This document shows, one piece after another, positions 46,936-58,072 of a stretch of DNA of 64,000 bases. The notes beneath the pieces are model-generated. The model worked only from the letters and a program-made list of their open reading frames with translations, was not told the origin of the DNA and did not search any database. Source of the stretch: Pycnopodia helianthoides. Its lineage: Eukaryota > Echinodermata > Asteroidea > Forcipulatida > Asteriidae. The first letter of the stretch is position 1. Every line of letters starts with the position of its first letter. Where the stretch lies: NCBI GenBank assembly GCA_032158295.1, contig CM063245.1, positions 434,001 to 498,000 on the forward strand. Direction: 5' to 3'. Made by a program: the position numbers and the translations under genes.

Positions 46936-49900
46936 ATGGCAGAGGCAGCCAAGGCCAAGATTGATGAATCGGCTGAAGACTTGAACACTCTTAGTCAGGA
47001 GATGTGTTCACAGCCAGAGGTGACCTTCGATGAGCACCACGCTCATGAGGTCATCACAGACTTCTTGGAGAAGGAAGGGTTCAACATTGAGAATAACTTT
47101 GTTCTTGACACAGCCTTCAGGTAAAAATATACACATGATATTTACTTCTTTCCTCTATTCAAAGATGATTCATAAAGATGAAGACCAAAGTTTTTTCCCA
47201 CTTTATTTCCCAGGGCCACATTTGGCTGCGATGATGCAGGGCCTAATGTGTGTGTGATCTGTGAGTATGATAACCTGCCTGGGATTGGCCATGCTTGTGG
47301 TCATAACTTGATTGCAGAATGTGGAGCAGCTGCTGGTATTGGAATCAAAGCAGCATTGGAGGCAAATGGAAATAAATATGGAAAGGCAAGTAACAAAGTT
47401 CAACACACTGACCAAACATACATGTACATGTACATGTGATGCTGAATATTTGTAATTTTATGTTCGCATATTCTCCCTTAACGCTAACAGTGGTCACTGT
47501 CCACATGGAAAACATAAGAGGACCAGCAAAAATTCTCCAACAGGATAGTACTAATTTCATTATTAATTTATTCTGGTCATAAAACCAATGATGACCATGA
47601 TGACTCAAGAGCAACTAATCACTGTAACTCAGAAGACTGAAGAAATCTGTAGAAGGGAACCGGAGGTAAACCCCTACTCTTCCACAATAAGTTCGCTCTT
47701 CTCTATAAGAACTGCAAAATCATAATAATGCCTGCGGCTTTATGTCCCATCCAAAGAACAAAGTGGTTATGGCAACTGTGCACTAGACTGCCCAGCCACA
47801 ATGCTCCAAAGTCTCACGTAAACCACTGTCCATTCGATCTACATGTATTATGAAATCAAACCCAATTTCAATTAAAATTATAATTCATCAAAATAATTAA
47901 ACCTTCAGATCTACATATTACCCAGATACTGTTGTCAAATGACATGCAGAATGGTCCCGCTGGCTACTGACTGAAACAAGTTATGGGCAAACGTTTTTTA
48001 ATCCGACATATACAGGTGACTGTGTTAGGAACACCCGCAGATGAAGGAGGTGTGGGAAAGACACTCCTTATGAAAGCTAATGCACTCGATGGCATCACTG
48101 TGCTTATGATGGCCTATCCTTCTAGATACAATGTCTCACGCCAAACTTATCTGGCAAAAACAGAGTAAGGATATTTACATCTAATAAAGTATGAGACAAA
48201 ATGCATTGTAAATTTTACTGTTGAGAGGTTTTATGCCATGTACAGTATTACACGCATATTACACGTGAAACACAGCATGTGTGGCCGAGCGGATAAGAGC
48301 ACCGGACTCAAGCTCTGGTGTTTCTGTTCAGCAGAGTGTGGGTTCGAGTCCCAGTCGTGACACTTGTGTCCTTAAGCAAGACACTTAACCATTATTGCTT
48401 TGTCCTTCGGATGGGACGTAAAGCCGTTGGTCCCGTGTGTTGTGTAATGCACGTAAAAGAACCCAGTGCACTTATCGAAAAGAGAAGGGGTTCGCCCCGG
48501 TGTTCCTGGTTTGATTGGCAGCATATTGCGCCACAGCACCGTGTAAACCATTACATTGTGCTATGTAAAGGAATAGGCCTCAAACTTCAAAAAGTAGCTC
48601 CACATAATATACCTTCCAGGAAAATACTGACTGTTGAAGCGCCTTGAGCGTCACTGAGTGACGGATATGAGCGCTATATAAGAAGCCACTATTATTAACA
48701 CAGCATGATTCACGAAGGACTCTGTTGCCTTTGTCTTGGCCTTTGTGCCCCTACAAGTTTCCCCTAGTCTTAAGATTTTCCAATGGAAAGTGCCCTTTGC
48801 AAAAATGAAAATGGCCTTGCCCTCTCAAAGTCGAAATACAAGGCCTGGTATAAAGTTCTTAAGAAGGAAAAGCAAGAAAATAGGGTAATCTGAACTCCTC
48901 AAATTGTTAATGAAAACAATCACAACAACTATACTTTTTGAAAAAATTGATTTGTTCTTATTATATGGATGTATACATTCTTATACAATGTAAACATGGT
49001 CAGTGACCTTCATGTACAACTTTTGGTCAGTCAGTAGGTTGCACTTTACCTCTAACTCAAAAGTGTGCATCAAAATGTATGGTAACAAAAAACCTACTAA
49101 CTAAAAACCTAAACATTTTTACAGTATTGCCTGAACTCATGCTAAGACCTGGTAACAAGTTGGCAAGTTAATGTACAGTACTAAAACCATCTACATGTAG
49201 CAATAATATCCTACGGGACCAACAGCATAATGTCCAATCCGAAGGACAAATCAATTATGGTAAAGTATCTTGCTTAAGGACACAAGTGCCATGACCGAGG
49301 CTCGAACCCACACTCTGCTGATCAGAAACCCCAGAGCTTGTGTCTGGTTCTCTTAACCACTCAGCCACCTTCTACGATTCGGGTTAATGTGCAAGGCACT
49401 TTATTATTATTATTATCTATTCGGCCATTTCACAAAGAACAATACCATTACAGGTATTTGCAAATAAAATTTTAGTAAGAGGAAAAAAATTAATTAATAA
49501 ACAAGTTGAACAGAACTACATGTAGGCATACAGGCTAGATACATGTAGCAACTAAAGCACTGGTCCTGAATGAAGATGACTGACAGCAAGGTTTGGATAC
49601 AACAAGGAACATGTGAAGAATAGATGAGAGATGATGAAGGATTGGGTAAGGACAGGAAATGGGGTGGGAGAGGGAACAGCAGGGAATTAGAAACAGAGAC
49701 AACCCATTTCAAGGTGGCCAGGATTAACAAAAGAGTACTGTGACCCGAAAGTCTGTCAATCCAAAGAGGGTTACTTGGTTTCTTTTCTAGAAAGATATAA
49801 TAGTAATTAATTTATCAATGTTATATCAATGTAATTAATTGATCAATGTTTTATCACTGTTATATCAATGTAATTAATTGATCAATGTTATATTTCAGGT

Positions 49901-52900
49901 TAGTGATCAAGTTTCATGGCAAAGCATCACATGCTGCAGCTTCCCCATGGGATGGAAACAACGCTCTGGATGCAGCCGTTATGTGCTATCAGGCAATCTC
50001 TAATATGAGGCAACAGATCAAACCAGACTGCAGAATCCATGGTAATTTTAAACAATGCAAAAATCACATGTTATCAAGTTTGTTAATATGTTTGCAATTT
50101 AAACACGCTTTTGATAGGAAAGATACATTTATTTGTCTCCTTCAATACAGTGTTCCCCTGGCTAATAAACAAACAAAAGGGTAACATTTCAAACTGATGA
50201 TCAAAGCAAAATTTACAGTTTGCAATTTGACAAGAATGCAGCGCTCACACAAATTCATGTTGATTTTCATAAACCACATTTCATCCAAAATGTGAGTTCT
50301 TGGTACATACATGTAGAAGTAAAGGAGAAAGCTCACAGATTACCCCCCAAAATTGACACTTTCTGATTAGTGTTTCCTTTATAAATATGGCAAATCTTTA
50401 CAGCGAGGTGGTGTTATTGGCAAAAACTGAGGGAGGTGGTCACTGAAAGTAGGAAGGTAGACAGGGGAACCAGTGCTTCAAGAAAATGTGTTCTTAAATA
50501 TTTCAAATGAGAAATTAGAATTAGCTGTTGCAAACTGCTTACCAACCAAAAGGACCTGTAGTATAAATGCAAAAAATTAGTTAGTGGCCTGACGTTTCGA
50601 CCCTAGCAGAGTCTTTCTCGAAGGCTAAATGACAAGACAACACACATACATGCATACAAGGGGGACACTTGACTGCTTTTGTCCCCCTTGTATGCATGTA
50701 TGTGTGTTGTCTTGTCATTTAACCTTCGAGAAAGACTCTGCTAGGGTCGAAACGTCAGGCCACTAACTAATTTTTTGCATTTAAATATTTCAAAGAAATG
50801 CAAGCTTTGATTTGTCAGTAACAGAGTGACTTTGTAAAGTTGTATCAAGACCTGCCACAGGATTAACCACTCAAAAATAACTTTTGTTGAACAAACATGA
50901 AAATTCTACTGATTTTCTTTTTTAAAAGGTATTTTTACAAATGGTGGAGCTGCCCCTAACATTCTCCCAGAAGAGTCTGAACTGATGTATTACCTCCAGG
51001 CTCCTAATGAAGACGAACTGTCTGTTGTCAAACAGAAAGTTTTAGCCTGTGCAGAGGGAGCTGCTCAAGCAGCACAATGCAAGGTTTGTTCTAAATCCAA
51101 CAACTTGAAAGCCTTTTTGCAACCCCCTACCCTAACAAACAAATTAGAAAAAAAACGTGAAAAATAAAATAAAACACACAGGGGAAAAAATCAACAAAAA
51201 CACCGCAACACCCCAACAAACCATCAAACAACTAAAGAAACAGACAACCAACAAACAGATAAACAACCCAACAAACATCCAAACAAACAAAAACCAGAAA
51301 ATAATACAAAACAAGCTACAGGATCAAAGATGGAGAAATTACTCCTTGTCCCTGAAGTTACTAGGGTGATTAATAATAGGATCCTTCCTCACTCATACAA
51401 AAGTCAACACCACAATATGCAGGGGTTAGAGAGCCATAGCTGACAAAAAGATCTGAAACTAGTATCCAAATTTTAGAGGGCATGTTGAAATATGGCATTT
51501 CCAGTTTTTGGTAACCCCAGCAGTTATCAATTCCAAGGAGCTTCTGTGAACAGTAGGCCTATAGTATCCTCAGCACTTCTAGCTGAGAGCTTAGTCAAAG
51601 AGTATGAATTCTTTCAATCCATTGAGGTGAACATAAAAAGATTTGAATTCCCATAAAAATTCAAACTTTCTCGTCCCTGTGTATACGGTAACTCAACACT
51701 CAAACTGTAGGGTAGGTGATATACCTGATCACAAAAAGCATTCTCAGTTTCATAGAGTAGTCCAACAGAGTTCAAACAAAACAAGGATGGGGACGATTAA
51801 GCTTACTGTACAAATTTGCCGTCAGAATTTGAAAAGTTATAAATAAATCAAAATTACTGCTTTGGGTTGAACAAATAAAAACTGACTAAAGGCAAGCAGG
51901 ACTTGAGCCTGAGACCTCAGGATTAATGTGCCAGCACTCTACCAACTGAGCTACCTAGCCCTGATGTTGGCAGTCTCTCTATTTTGTCAATATCTTTGAT
52001 AGAGTGCCAGTCAGAAGCCATTCCATCTGTAACTGCCCTAAACAGGGAGACTTCCGACATCAGGCATAGATATTTAAGTCGGTAGAGTGCTGGCACGTTA
52101 ATCCAGAGGTTGCAGGTTCAAGTCCTGCTCTAGTCAAATTTTCTTTGTTCGCCCCAAAATTATTAAAAATTTACCCAGTCACTTTCCTTCATGGTTTATT
52201 ACTTGAAAATTACTTTGTTTACAGTCTGGGACGTTGTAAACAGCAGCAGAATCTCAAATCATACAGTTTTTCGGGATTTGGTTTGACCACTAACATGTCC
52301 GTTTCCATCCCTTGAATATATAAAACCCAAATAAAATAGAAATAAAAACAGAATAAAAAAAACCTCTGAACTCCACACTTGTTTTTGGATAGGTGGAAAC
52401 TGAGTTTGGTGTGTCGTACGTGAATGTTGTAACCAACCTCAGCCTGGTATCCATGTATGAGAAGCACATCCAAGAAAGCGGTATTGAGTTAACAGAGGAT
52501 AATATCAGTGTCCAGTCATCGGATTTTGGAAATGTGTCTCACGTTGTACCTTGCATTCTCCCAATGTACTCTGTGACTGACAGCGCTAATGCCTACACAC
52601 CAGAGTTCACCGTTGCTGCAGGTAATTTGGATAAATAGTCAAATTAATTCTGGCTTAAAGTGTTTCAGACTAGAGTCCTCCTTTGCCCTTTTGACATTCT
52701 GTCATGACATTGCATTCAGATTTATCCAAATTTAATGATGTCTACTGCCTTAATATTCCAAAATCAACTGTGTAGGGCCTATAATGTAGGATTTCTACTG
52801 CCTCAATTCTCTAAATCAACCATGCATCATTTAGGATCCTTACTGCCTTGATCCTCCAAAATCAACTGGGCCCAATTTCATAGAGCTGGTAAGCACAAAA

Positions 52901-53477
52901 ATTTGCCTAGCACGAAATTTCTTTCGTGATAAAAACAGGGTTACCAACCAAATTTCCATGTCTTGCATATTGCGTGTTACTGGTATTCAGCTGTTGGCTG
53001 CTTATCCTGAAAATCAAGTGGAAATTTAGTTGGTAATCCTGTTTTTATCAAAGAAGAAATTTCATGCTAAGCAAATTTTCGTGCTTAGCAGCTCTATGAA
53101 ATTGGGCCCTGGTGTGTTTGTAGAATCCCTATTGCCTCAATCCCCCCAAATCAACCAAATCTTCTGGTTGATTTTGGAGGACTTGGGATATTCTTTTGAT
53201 TTATAATGAGTCAATTTAATTTTATCAGTCAATTTAATTTCATTCAGTCAATTTAATTTCATTCAGTCAATTTAATTTCTTTGGATTAAATTTTCCTGAT
53301 GAAGGTGCCCCAGAAGCTCAAGCCCCGACGTTGACCCAAGCCAAGGCTCTGGCACTGACTGCTATTGAGCTTCTCCAACCTGATGGCCAAGACAAACTCA
53401 AGAAAATCCAGGAGGAATTCGAAGAGTCCATCAGCACGTTGACTGCCCCAGAAGAATGTTGTAATGGTGTAGAGTAA
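46936..53477 (+). CDS. PM20D2-like M20 peptidase, upstream tandem copy (possible pseudoenzyme)
   Basis: Seven exons join in frame: 46936-47120, 47214-47385, 48016-48164, 49899-50041, 50929-51083, 52393-52621 and 53305-53477 (stop TAA), giving 401 aa. The second intron starts with GC (AAG|GCAAGT); the others are GT..AG. Family features are the metal-site motif IGHACGHN (residues 86-93), the dimerisation-domain stretch [15 protein letters not shown] and a C-terminal His in GNVSHVVP (His 318). PM20D2 hydrolyses unusual dipeptides such as beta-alanyl-lysine in the cytosol. There is no signal peptide. Two key positions differ: the Glu-Glu pair is Asp128-Glu129 (GTPADEGG), and the His of the usual MAHP is Tyr153 (MMAYP). 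The next copy downstream has EE and MAHP. The start 46936 follows a leader-exon acceptor at about 46881 and matches the start of the second copy. The frame is otherwise intact, so activity may be lost while the protein is kept. Confidence 0.92.
47385..47389 (+). promoter_or_regulatory. GC-type splice donor after exon 2
   Basis: The exon ends AAG and the intron starts GCAAGT, the usual context of GC-AG introns. The paralogous exon at 62392 ends AAG|GTAAAA. Reading frame and paralogue length both require the cut here. Confidence 0.85.
48279..48700 (+). mobile_element. tRNA-headed SINE (family 1), most complete copy
   Basis: A box: 'tggccgagcggataagagca'. B box: 'gggttcgagtcccagtcgtg'. Core: 'cttgtgtccttaagcaagac' and 'aaaagaacccagtgcactta'. 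The tail has a hairpin 'gcgtcactgagtgacgg' and ends 'agaagccactattatta'. The head resembles tRNA-Ser/Leu. It lies in an intron of the PM20D2-like gene and can serve as family reference. Confidence 0.85.
49190..49420 (-). mobile_element. tRNA-headed SINE (family 1), 3' truncated
   Basis: The minus strand has 'gtggctgagtggttaagag' (A box), 'gggttcgagcctcggtcat' (B box) and 'cacttgtgtccttaagcaag'. A (TTA)n run lies on the head side. Confidence 0.7.
50564..50783. mobile_element. Long hairpin element (~100-bp arms)
   Basis: The left arm runs from 'taaatgcaaaaaattagtta' through 'cctgacgtttcgaccctagc' to 'catgcatacaagggggac'. The right arm is its almost exact inverse, from 'tcccccttgtatgcatg' to 'ctaattttttgcattta'. 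The loop is about 15 bp. It is in an intron of the PM20D2-like gene. Confidence 0.9.
51850..52205. mobile_element. Inverted element whose arms are tRNA-like
   Basis: The left half has 'gcaggacttgagcctgagac' plus 'ctctaccaactgagctacct'. The right half has 'gtagagtgctggcacgttaa' plus 'gcaggttcaagtcctgctct', the same tRNA-like sequence in the other direction. The centre is 'gtcaatatctttgatagagt'. The right edge 'gtaaatttttaataattttg' (in inverse) matches other family members. It lies in an intron of the PM20D2-like gene. Confidence 0.65.
53200..53282. repeat. Short tandem repeat (agtcaatttaatttcatt)n
   Basis: About four units of 'cagtcaatttaatttcatt' stand directly before the last exon of the PM20D2-like gene. 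They end about 20 bp before the splice acceptor at 53304. Confidence 0.75.
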
Positions 53478-53499
53478 AACTGATAGAACATGTACGATT

Positions 53500-53820
53500 T
53501 ATGGTTATTTTGTATCTAATAGTGAAACAAAGGAACCTTCAAAAATGTCTCGCTCTGTAACCTGCAGGCCTGAAAATACCAGTGTAAAGAAGACTTAGAA
53601 AAAATCTCATACTTAGATGTGAGAGGCAAACCAAACAATGCAAACTGGGGGATACAATTTAGTAGGGACTGAAAATACGATTCACATGCAAAGAGTAAGG
53701 TCCAGAGTGGGATTTGAACTGGGATCCACAGAGGTGAAAGACAGGGAAGAAACCCTCTAGGCCAGCCAAACCCCCTGATGAGAACCATATCTGATAATGG
53801 TTCCTGTAAGAACCATTTCA
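53500..53820. repeat. Dispersed repeat 'GCAGGCCTGAAGATAC' family, copy 3
   Basis: It has 'ctgcaggcctgaaaatacca', 'gtgggatttgaactgggatc' and 'cacagaggtgaaagacaggg' in the same order as 7270-7490 and 12245-12475. It ends 'ctgataatggttcctgtaag'. Confidence 0.55.
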
Positions 53821-53931
53821 ATCAATCAAACAAAAAAGACATAGAATTGCCTGGCAATACAAGAGTGTGACTGTACAAGATAAAGAATTCCTGAAAAATG
53901 AATGGTGGTCTCTTCTTGATCTAGAGTGAAA

Positions 53932-54003
53932 CCTCCAGAACCTCCAGAACCTCCAGAACCTCCAGAACCTCCAGAACCTCCAGAACCTCCAGAACCTCCA
54001 GGG
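53932..54003. repeat. 9-bp minisatellite (CCTCCAGAA)n
   Basis: About eight perfect tandem copies. A GGS-repeat ORF on the minus strand is a by-product. Confidence 0.95.
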
Positions 54004-54221
54004 TGTAGCACCACAGAGGTTTTTATTCTCCTCTCATTACAACAAATGTAAAACTGAGGTTAGACATGACACAGTCTATGTCTTCCTGCTCTATGGTTCA
54101 GGACTTTCAAGAATTTTGCTGGCAACAGTCTGATTAGTGTATTTATATCATTGGTTGCTAAAGTAGAAGTCACTTAAATTCTAATTCTCAAGTTTCGGGA
54201 AAACAACCTTTAAGTTTGAAG

Positions 54222-55140
54222 TAATGCACTAGTTCCACATATCGTACAAGTTCCAAGAAACGTAAAAGTATCTTACAAGTTCCAAGCACTCTACAGGTTC
54301 CAATCGTAACTTACAGATTCCAAGTATCATACAATATTCATGTAACGTACTGTATACAAGTTCCACGTAACATTATGATGAACAAGTTCAAATTAACGTA
54401 ATAGTTACAAGTAATGTAATGTACTATGTAAATAGTACAAGATCAAGTCACATGGGTTTATGTGGCACAGTGTGGGTTCAAATCCCGGTCATGACGTGGC
54501 GTGTCGTGGCCGGGTGGTGTAGTTCACCGGACCCAAGCTCTGGTGTTGTCAGCAGCACAGTGTGGGTTCGAATCCCGGTCATGACACTTGTGCCCTTGAG
54601 CAAGGCACTTAACCATAATTGCTTCGTAAAAAGTTGGGAAGGTAGTGCATTCTGTTCTACTAGCCAGGCTCCCAGTGGATGATACCCATGCCTACATCCT
54701 TACGGACTGTAAAGGGGTTAACCCTGTTTCAGCCCCAGGAGTAGGTGGCAACGTGCCCCTGGTGTCAGGGACTTTGATTTGGGTCAACAGCCCAAATCAG
54801 TTAAGTGTAGCCCTCACCATGAAGTGGCCAGTCGGCCTTGTGAGTTAGGCGATAATTCATTAAAAAAAATATTTTAAAAACGTACAAGTTCTAAGTAACG
54901 TATAAGTTCCAAGTAGCGTACAAGTTCCATGTTTATGTAACGTAAATGCACACAGTTCCAAGCAGTGTCTAAGCTCCAAGCAAACTTCATGCAGCATACA
55001 AGTTCGGTGTAACGTGCAAGTTCCATGTGCATGTAACGTAAATGCACACAGTTCCAAGCAGTGTTTAAGTTCCAAGTAACTTCACAAGTTCCATGCAGAA
55101 AACAAGTTCCGTGTAACGTGTAAGTTCCACAACCATTCCA
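54222..55140. repeat. Degenerate 'gtaacgtacaagttccaa' array split by a SINE
   Basis: Units of about 15-20 bp built on 'acgtacaagttccaagtaac' run over 54222-54440 and resume at 54880-55140. The SINE at 54494-54865 sits between. Within the right block, a longer unit with 'catgtaacgtaaatgcacac' is repeated. Confidence 0.75.
54494..54865 (+). mobile_element. tRNA-headed SINE (family 1) inside a tandem array
   Basis: Head 'gtggccgggtggtgtagttc', B box 'gggttcgaatcccggtcatg', core 'cttgtgcccttgagcaaggc'. Downstream of the core the sequence differs from the reference copy ('gcctacatccttacggactg'). Confidence 0.7.
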
Positions 55141-55929
55141 CAACTGTTCATCGCAAATTTACACAAATCACTAAATCTTTCATTCAAAAATTGTTTTGAA
55201 CAACTAAAAACAAATGCGAAGGCAGAGTCTGAAATAGCACGCACTTGGAAAAAGTAATGGAATATTACAAAGTGATACACAGAGAGAAATACATAGTAAC
55301 CAAGTTATTTTGTCAATGTAGGTTTCCCTACATCAAGCTTATCAGCAATGTATGCATTATATCAATGATCACAGAAAAGCGGTGGGTTATTAAAAAAAGG
55401 ATGAAATTTTGTCATGTTGGTGAAAGAATAGTGAAAAGATTTGAATTATATTACATGTACTAGTTTAGTTTAAATTTTTATCAATGCTAATTATTAAACA
55501 ATTCTTTACTTGGTCTGAGTAAAAAATTAATAGTGACTTTAAATTTCATATAAATTATTATAATTACATTTGGTTTATTAAAAAATGTGTTAATTGCTGC
55601 CAGCAGGCTGATTACATTTTTATGTAAAATTTAAAAATAATGTAAAAGTGTGCACTGCAGCGGTATAAAATTAGATTAAACCATTGTTTTAAAATGTAAC
55701 TTGTAAGCATGTATGGTAGAAAGAAGCAACCAAATATCTTTTGGGCACGGACATTTTTCTATTTTTGTTTTTAATTGATTTTAATTGAAATGACAACAAA
55801 CAAAAAAATGTGCAATAAATTACCATTATCCTTAAATTTCATAGATTTTTAAAACTACTACAAGTGTGAAGTTTTCAGCCTAGATGAAGATTCAGTTTGC
55901 ATGGAGAAACCAATGGGTCAGGGTGGGAT

Positions 55930-56158
55930 TAACCCTCCTACTGTCAGTGACTCTTGGCAACATTTTCCAGTGAGTTGACCAACCATTTGAAACCATTCGA
56001 CTGCCAAGGTTGTGTACGGTGGCACAACCTGTGCACAGAACTAACTGTGTACTGTGTACATGCATTCCCTCATGGTATCATATTTCAGGCTGGCATAGTT
56101 TATCTTTCATTCAAAACCACTTGAATGGTATTGAATGGTCAGACAGCAAGAGGGTTAA
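55930..56158. mobile_element. MITE with TTAACCCTCCTACTGTC ends, copy 2
   Basis: It is near identical to 35120-35339 over its length, including 'gtgcacagaactaactgtgt' and 'tttcaggctggcatagttta'. It has a 10-bp local repeat 'gaatggtatt' near the right end. Confidence 0.85.
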
Positions 56159-56439
56159 AGAACATTCAGACAATGACAAGTACATGTGTTGGATCAAGGA
56201 GGTCTAATAGGGTGCCCACCGGTCAGTGCTTCCCCTGGCAGATGAATTGAGTAAAGTGGTAGAAATTCAAACTGATGTTTGGGGCAAAATTTACAGTCTG
56301 CAAATTGACAAGAATGCAATCTCTCACAATACACTATGATTCAATCTGCAAAAGGTATTCAAGCCAAATTGTGAGTTCTTGATACCAAGGGAAAAGTTGA
56401 TAAAGGACACAACGTTTTCTTTATGGCAAATCCTTGTTT

Positions 56440-56805
56440 ATTTAGCACTTTACCTACGGGTGACTTAAAGTGCTTGGTATTATTTTTTAACACAGGTTTT
56501 TTGAAATTTTTGCATTATGAGAACCATTATTTATGGAGTACCCTCATCCATTAACAAGAGTTTACAAGGTACTGCGGTGCATACAGCATCCACTTCCAGA
56601 AACATCGGGCAAACCCCTTCTCTTAGTGATAAGAGCACAGTTGGGTTGTTTTACGTGCATTACAAAACCATTTTACGACCCATCCAAAGGATGAATAAGT
56701 GTCTTGCTTTTAAGGAAACAACCGTTAAAACCGGGACTCGAACCTACACTCTGGTTATCAAAAACACCAGAGTTTGAGCCCAGTGCACTTGACCACTGGC
56801 CACCA
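56440..56805 (-). mobile_element. tRNA-headed SINE (family 1)
   Basis: The minus strand carries 'gtggtcaagtgcactgggct', 'aggttcgagtcccggtttta' and a diverged core. The tail near 56450 has 'caagcactttaagtcaccc'. Confidence 0.65.
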
Positions 56806-57414
56806 ATCTTCACAGCGAAGTAGTGATTTGGAAAAAAATTAGCAAAGTGCTCTCTGACAGTAGCAAAGTGGGCTGCTGCACAGTTGAATGGGCAATGGAT
56901 TTACACTTTCTACCATCCTGCAAATTGAATCAACATCTTTAAAATAATGTAAGCATACTGAATCAGTAATTTTGTTGATTGGGTTGAACTCAGGGCTTTC
57001 TGCCAAAATTCACAAAGTCCATCCATAAAGAGCTATGCTATACATACAATGTGTAAATCAAGGCGTAAAGCTCAAGGCTGGCTTGCATTACAAAAGCGCA
57101 TTCAAACCTGCGTGACATTTTTTTCTGTATTGGGCATGGACTATACGAATTGGCTGCTAATTACACTTGAACTTTGAAATAATTTCTTTGAATTAAATTA
57201 TAAAAACAGATTGTGTGTTACTTTTAGTCTCTTTTTTATGTTCAACAAGTAGGCCTAATTAAGCTTTTCCAAATGTAGCTCAAACAAATTCTCAAAAATA
57301 ATACGTAAATGATTAAAGGATAGCACAGTACATCATTGACCGAGTTATGTGTCATTGTGTGTGTTTTTCCACCCACTGATCTGAGCCCTTGCATGGAGCA
57401 GTTATATCAGTGAT

Positions 57415-58072
57415 CATCAGTTATCATAGCCTTGATATCAAGGCTGTGTAGACAAGTACTCCGCCTAAAACCATAGAGCAAGGATACTAAAACATCAGCC
57501 GCCGAATGCGATACAACCCCAGTCCCCCGACTGACTCTAAAAAAAATAGCACACCGCACTCTCACCATGCACACACACAGCGCCTGTACACAGCCCCACA
57601 CACACACTGCTATTGTCCACACACCGCTCTGGCCCACAATCCTAGCCCGTGAGCCATCAGGCTCACAGCCTTGACGATCTTGTACACTTACGGGTCTTAT
57701 GTGTTTCATTGTTTTTCTTCGCAAATCCGTGGAAAATGGGGGGGGGGGGGGGGGTGAGTGGATATGCAAATACCATAACCGCAAGACCCGGAAGTGTACA
57801 AGATCGTCAAGGCTGTGAGCCTGACGGCTCACGGGCTAGGATTGTGGGCGTTAGCGGTGTGTGGAATAGCGGTGTGTGGACTGTGGAAACGAGCGTTTGT
57901 GTGCTTCCGTGGGTGTGAGAGCGTGGTGTGCTGTTTAAAGACAGTCCGGGGGACCGGAACAGGAGTTGCATTGCATTCGGGCATCGCATTCGTGCGGCTG
58001 TGGTTATTCACATTTTTAGCTTTATAGTAAGCAAACTATTACACAGCCTTGCAATCAAGGCTACAGTTATCA
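57415..58072. mobile_element. Foldback element with ~280-bp imperfect arms
   Basis: The outer ends 'tatcatagccttgatatcaa' plus 'ggctgtgta' and 'tacacagccttgcaatcaag' are inverse. Inner arms 'cctagcccgtgagccatcag' and 'ctgacggctcacgggctagg' also pair, as do 'gacgatcttgtacacttacg' and 'gaagtgtacaagatcgtc'. A poly-G run marks the centre. The ORFs in it mirror each other and are not genes. Confidence 0.8.

Noticed and set aside
48279..48360. Possible tRNA-Ser/Leu gene
   Set aside because: A and B boxes are present, but the sequence continues into a SINE body and tail found at many other places in the window. The cloverleaf is not complete.
53826..54014. Minus-strand ORF with a GGS repeat resembling a linker or silk-like protein
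   Set aside because: It is the translation of the 9-bp (CCTCCAGAA)n minisatellite.
57407..58027. Several mirrored ORFs (e.g. 141 aa minus, 89 aa plus) as novel genes
   Set aside because: They lie in the arms of one inverted-repeat element and are each other's complements, without a recognisable motif or splice structure.
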